From: Clostridia bacterium
Lineage (GTDB): Bacteria; Bacillota; Clostridia; Oscillospirales; Acutalibacteraceae
Assembly: GCA_900771185.1 (NCBI GenBank)
Contig: CAAGND010000203.1
Span: forward strand, 1-9,552
Direction of reading: 5' to 3'
DNA: 9,552 nt
Shown here: piece after piece, positions 7,272 through 9,552 of the stretch
Numbering within the stretch: the stretch's first letter is position 1
Layout: every line of letters begins with the position of its first letter
The notes under the pieces: model-generated
What the model was told of the DNA's origin: nothing
The model's input: only the letters and a program-made list of their open reading frames with translations
The model's database searches: none
Made by a program: the position numbers and the translations under genes

Positions 7272-8201
7272 TTATTTTGAAGTCATGCTCGCGATCTCGT
7301 CAGCGAAGTTCTCTTCTTTCTTCTGGAGACCCTCGCCCTTAGCAAAGCGGACAAATCCGGTTGCTTTCACTGAAGCGCCCAGAGCCTTTGCTGTGTTGTC
7401 AATATATTTGGCAACATTGATGTCGCCGTCCTTGACGAACTGCTGATCAAGAAGGCAAACCTCTTTGCAGAACTTTGCAATCTTGCCGTTGATGATACCC
7501 TCAATAACCTTTTCGGGCTTGCTCTTCATCTTCTCATCTTCCTGAATCTGAGCCATGAGAATACCTTTTTCATGCTCTATAACCTCTGCAGGGATCTCGT
7601 CACGGCAGAGATACTGCGGGCTCATAGCCGCGATCTGCATGGCAACATCCTTGCCCATGGTCTTGAACTCTTCTTTTGCCGCTGTTGCATCGTCAGTGTC
7701 AAAGTAAACCATAACGCCGACCGAACCACCCATATGGACATAGTTGGCAACGATGCCCTCATGTCTTACGAAACGGCGGATTTTGAGATTCTCACCGATA
7801 GCAAGAACCTTATCCTGAAGTGACTCCTGAACGGTTCTGTCTGTGCCCACGAGATTGACTGCAAGAAGCGCGTCGACATCTGCCGGGTTCTCCTTTGCAA
7901 TAGTCTTTGCAACATCAAGAACAAAAGCCTGGAAAACATCGTTCTTTGCAACGAAATCTGTCTCGGAGTTAACCTCGACGACAACGCCTACCTTGTTCTC
8001 CTCATCGTTATAAGCAAGAACAGCGCCCTCGGCAGCAATTCTTGTTGATTTCTTCATAGCGGCCGCGAGACCCTTCTCGCGAAGGAAATCTATAGCCTTA
8101 TCCATATCGCCGTCAGATGCCTGGAGAGCTTTTTTGCAGTCCATCATACCGACGCCGGTCTTCTCTCTGAGAGCCTGAACATCTTTAGCTGTGAATGCCA
8201 T
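7272..8201 (-). CDS. tsf: Elongation factor Ts
   Basis: EF-Ts is the cytosolic nucleotide exchange factor that releases GDP from EF-Tu during translation elongation. The 309-residue product starts with the family's UBA-like N-terminal domain (residues 3-48; VQALREKTGVGMMDCKKAL is diagnostic). The invariant TDFVAKN motif at 81-87 contacts the EF-Tu G domain. Length is normal for the long form with a two-part core and a C-terminal segment. The ATG shares its A with the last base of the rpsB TAA stop (TAATG), and an AGGAGG site lies inside the end of rpsB, 10 bases upstream. Translation is therefore probably coupled to that of S2. A terminator follows directly, so the pyrH and frr genes that often follow tsf in other Firmicutes are not part of this unit. 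Confidence 0.98.
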   Translation of the reverse strand: MAFTAKDVQALREKTGVGMMDCKKALQASDGDMDKAIDFLREKGLAAAMKKSTRIAAEGAVLAYNDEENKVGVVVEVNSETDFVAKNDVFQAFVLDVAKTIAKENPADVDALLAVNLVGTDRTVQESLQDKVLAIGENLKIRRFVRHEGIVANYVHMGGSVGVMVYFDTDDATAAKEEFKTMGKDVAMQIAAMSPQYLCRDEIPAEVIEHEKGILMAQIQEDEKMKSKPEKVIEGIINGKIAKFCKEVCLLDQQFVKDGDINVAKYIDNTAKALGASVKATGFVRFAKGEGLQKKEENFADEIASMTSK

Positions 8202-8929
8202 TATTCTTCAACCTCCTGTGCTTCATCTGCTTCCTCGGCGCCCTGCTCGCCCTGTCTGCCCTCTATAACTGCATCAGCCATAGCTGCGGAAATCAGACGA
8301 ACAGCACGGATAGCATCATCATTGCCGGGGATAACATAATCGACCTCATCGGGATCGCAGTTTGTATCGACAATAGCGATAATCGGAATACCGAGTTTGT
8401 GAGCCTCAAGGACTGCAATTCTCTCCTTGCGGGGGTCAACGATGAACATAGCGGCGGGCTGCTTCTTCATCTTTGTGATACCGCCCATAAACTTTTCAAG
8501 CTTCTCTATCTCAAGCTGGAGCTTGATAACCTCTTTTTTGGGCAGAAGCTCAAAAGTTCCGTCTGCCTCCATGTTTTTGAGCTGCTCAAGTCTCTTGATT
8601 CTGCGCTGAATTGTGTTGAAGTTTGTGAGCATACCACCGAGCCAGCGGGCATTGACATAGGGCATACCGCAGCGCTCCGCTTCCTCACGGACAGAGTCCT
8701 GAGCCTGCTTCTTGGTTCCTACGAAGAGAATCTCATCTCCGTTGGCGGCAATTTCACGCACCGCCATATAGGCCTCTTCAAGCTTTTTGACTGTCTTCTG
8801 AAGGTCGATGATATAAATCCCGTTGCGCTCTGTGAAAATATAGGGCGCCATCTTGGGGTTCCATCTTCTGGTCTGGTGACCGAAATGAACGCCGGCCTCA
8901 AGAAGCTGTTTCATTGATACTACTGACAT
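8201..8929 (-). CDS. rpsB: 30S ribosomal protein S2
   Basis: S2 binds late in 30S assembly on the back of the small subunit, between head and body, and helps recruit S1 where S1 exists. The 242-residue product shows the family landmarks in order: KQLLEAGVHFGHQTRRWNPKM (7-27), RWLGGMLTNF, the coiled-coil hairpin region, DPRKE, VDTNCDPD and IPGNDDA. The C-terminus is a short, strongly acidic tail (about 15 residues, mostly Glu, Ala and Gln). I place the start at the ATG at 8929, 8 bases after AGGAGG. The frame stays open upstream to 9064, but that extension would begin inside the -35 element and encode no S2 sequence. It is the first gene of a two-gene unit with tsf. Confidence 0.98.
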   Translation of the reverse strand: MSVVSMKQLLEAGVHFGHQTRRWNPKMAPYIFTERNGIYIIDLQKTVKKLEEAYMAVREIAANGDEILFVGTKKQAQDSVREEAERCGMPYVNARWLGGMLTNFNTIQRRIKRLEQLKNMEADGTFELLPKKEVIKLQLEIEKLEKFMGGITKMKKQPAAMFIVDPRKERIAVLEAHKLGIPIIAIVDTNCDPDEVDYVIPGNDDAIRAVRLISAAMADAVIEGRQGEQGAEEADEAQEVEE

Positions 8930-8957
8930 TTGTTTTTCCTCCTTTGGTTTTTCCTCC
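8930..8957 (-). promoter_or_regulatory. Tandem duplicated ribosome binding segment before rpsB
   Basis: On the minus strand two near-identical segments follow head to tail: GGAGGAAAAACCAAA (8957-8943) and GGAGGAAAAACAAA (8942-8929, its last base being the A of the start codon). Only the second is correctly spaced for the rpsB ATG. The upstream copy has no start codon behind it and could serve as a standby site. Confidence 0.6.
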
Positions 8958-9029
8958 GCGAAGCCAACTCCCCCGCAACGGCAGACTCTGCCGCACCGGG
9001 CGGGAGATAAATCTCCGCGTGCGTAATGC
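8958..9029 (-). promoter_or_regulatory. Structured rpsB 5' leader, candidate autoregulatory region
   Basis: The predicted rpsB mRNA begins near 9029, about 100 nt before the start codon. It contains two compact hairpins. The first (9018-9000) pairs GGAGA with TCTCC around TTTA, with further GC pairs beside it. The second (8993-8979) pairs CGGCAG with CTGCCG around a 3-base loop. A G-run (8975-8967) follows. In E. coli S2 represses rpsB-tsf through its leader, but I cannot match this leader to a named ribosomal-protein leader motif. Confidence 0.4.
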
Positions 9030-9035
9030 TCGGAT

Positions 9036-9064
9036 ATTATATCACAAATTTTAAGCTTATGCAA
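9036..9064 (-). promoter_or_regulatory. Sigma-A promoter of rpsB-tsf
   Basis: Reading the minus strand, a perfect TATAAT -10 (9041-9036) is preceded by TG in the extended -10 position, and by TTGCAT (9064-9059) as -35 at exactly 17 bases. A perfect extended -10 fits the high expression expected for ribosomal protein genes. Confidence 0.75.
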
Positions 9065-9088
9065 GCATTTTTTGCCTGCATAAGCTTA
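9052..9088 (-). terminator. Long hairpin between the upstream gene and rpsB, overlapping the rpsB -35
   Basis: On the minus strand TAAGCTTATGCAGGCA (9088-9073) pairs with TGCTTGCATAAGCTTA (9067-9052) over 16 positions, with one G-U pair and a 5-base A loop. It stands 38 bases past the stop of the gene at 9127, so it may end that transcript, but only AAAATTTG follows rather than a T-tract. Its distal arm contains the rpsB -35. Confidence 0.5.
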
Positions 9089-9126
9089 TTTTAAAAGAGT
9101 TTATAAAATCCGGCATTTGTATTCTC

Positions 9127-9552
9127 TTACGGCTTTTTGATTTTATTAAGGCTCTCATTCACATCAAACATTATATCTATCGGTACACGGTCACCCGCCA
9201 TGGCAAATACGCGTTCAACGGTAAAGTTTTTCACCATGTTCATCATGCCCTTGCTCACCGTCATATTAGCCTGCGCCGATATTTTATCAATCCAGCCGTT
9301 TATCAATTCCTCTCCCTCGGGAGTTTTCATTATATCTCCGATTTTATCTCGGACAGAGAAGCAGCCATCCGGAAACTCCAGCTCACGTCCGGCGGAGGTT
9401 TTGTTATCAAACCAATTTGATGCGTTCTCGCCGCCTGCCGCATTTTTGAGGACGTAGCTGCTGTTCGGCTCTGCTACAATGCGGAATTTTGCCGTATCAG
9501 TCGCATCTCCGCTGACGGCAACAACGATGTTCTCCGTTTTATTAAGCAAAAC
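9127..9552 (-). CDS. C-terminal fragment of an unidentified enzyme, possibly a glycoside hydrolase
   Basis: The frame is open from the right edge to a TAA at 9127, giving 141 visible codons of the C-terminus. There is no ribosome binding site at the TTG codon at 9549, so the gene surely begins outside. A first part rich in beta-type sequence contains EPNSSYVLK and a SNWFD-like segment. A helical tail follows, with FSVRDKIGDIMKTPEGEELINGWIDKI. In my memory, tails of the form 'DxxIGDIMxxPEG' followed by a Met-rich helix occur at the ends of clostridial GH2 or GH3 glycosidases. The match is by resemblance only, and no catalytic residue is visible. The gene ends 63 bases before the rpsB -35. Confidence 0.4.
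   Translation of the reverse strand, partial: VLLNKTENIVVAVSGDATDTAKFRIVAEPNSSYVLKNAAGGENASNWFDNKTSAGRELEFPDGCFSVRDKIGDIMKTPEGEELINGWIDKISAQANMTVSKGMMNMVKNFTVERVFAMAGDRVPIDIMFDVNESLNKIKKP

Noticed and set aside
8195..8917. 240-codon plus-strand frame opposite rpsB
   Set aside because: It is a mirror of a highly conserved gene. It is Leu- and Cys-rich with no family resemblance and no ribosome binding site.
8201..9064. rpsB extended to an upstream start at 9064 (287 residues)
   Set aside because: The extra 45 residues have no S2 similarity, begin inside the proposed -35 and pass through the leader hairpins. The ATG at 8929 has a perfect AGGAGG and the normal S2 N-terminus.
1..9552. Mobile element, CRISPR array, toxin-antitoxin or defence system
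   Set aside because: I saw no transposase, integrase, terminal repeats, spaced direct repeats or defence-type domains. Gene content is housekeeping and sporulation.

Overview
The window reads as ordinary chromosome of an anaerobic, endospore-forming member of the Clostridia, probably close to the Ruminococcaceae/Oscillospiraceae. Two genes carry most of that inference. One is spoIVA, whose product matches the Bacillus subtilis register residue for residue at its catalytic positions. The other is a SPOCS(DUF3794)-LysM protein of the SipL type, a family known from Clostridia. Base composition and Shine-Dalgarno use (AGGAGG, GGAGG, AGGCGG) are uniform. I saw no insertion sequence, integrase, phage gene, CRISPR array, tRNA or rRNA.

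Layout, left to right. (1) Positions 1-731, minus strand: the N-terminal 243 codons of a gene that runs off the left edge. It resembles the alpha-D-phosphohexomutase (PMM/PGM) family but has lost the recognisable active-site loops. (2) Positions 732-893: a divergent intergenic region with a good sigma-A promoter for the rightward operon. (3) Positions 894-3885, plus strand: rnhA (RNase HI), a GT4-type glycosyltransferase and murD, tightly packed and closed by a strong hairpin. (4) Positions 3886-4108: a convergent intergenic region with two GC-rich hairpins and an AT-rich stretch holding a 10-bp inverted repeat. (5) Positions 4109-7140, minus strand: sipL followed 17 bases later by spoIVA, behind a sequence that fits the sigma-E promoter consensus. 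(6) Positions 7272-8929, minus strand: rpsB and tsf (ribosomal protein S2 and EF-Ts), overlapping by one base, with a canonical terminator after tsf. A leader of about 100 nt lies upstream, with its own sigma-A promoter. (7) Positions 9127-9552, minus strand: the C-terminal end of a gene cut by the right edge, possibly a glycoside hydrolase.

Functionally the window combines housekeeping (translation, RNA:DNA hybrid removal, peptidoglycan precursor synthesis) with a compact spore-coat basement module. SpoIVA is the ATPase that polymerises on the forespore surface. SipL is its clostridial partner, and here the two are directly adjacent. I do not see a convincing undescribed system. The points most worth a second look are the degenerate phosphohexomutase-like protein, the sipL-spoIVA pairing with its promoter, and the structured rpsB leader with a duplicated ribosome binding sequence.
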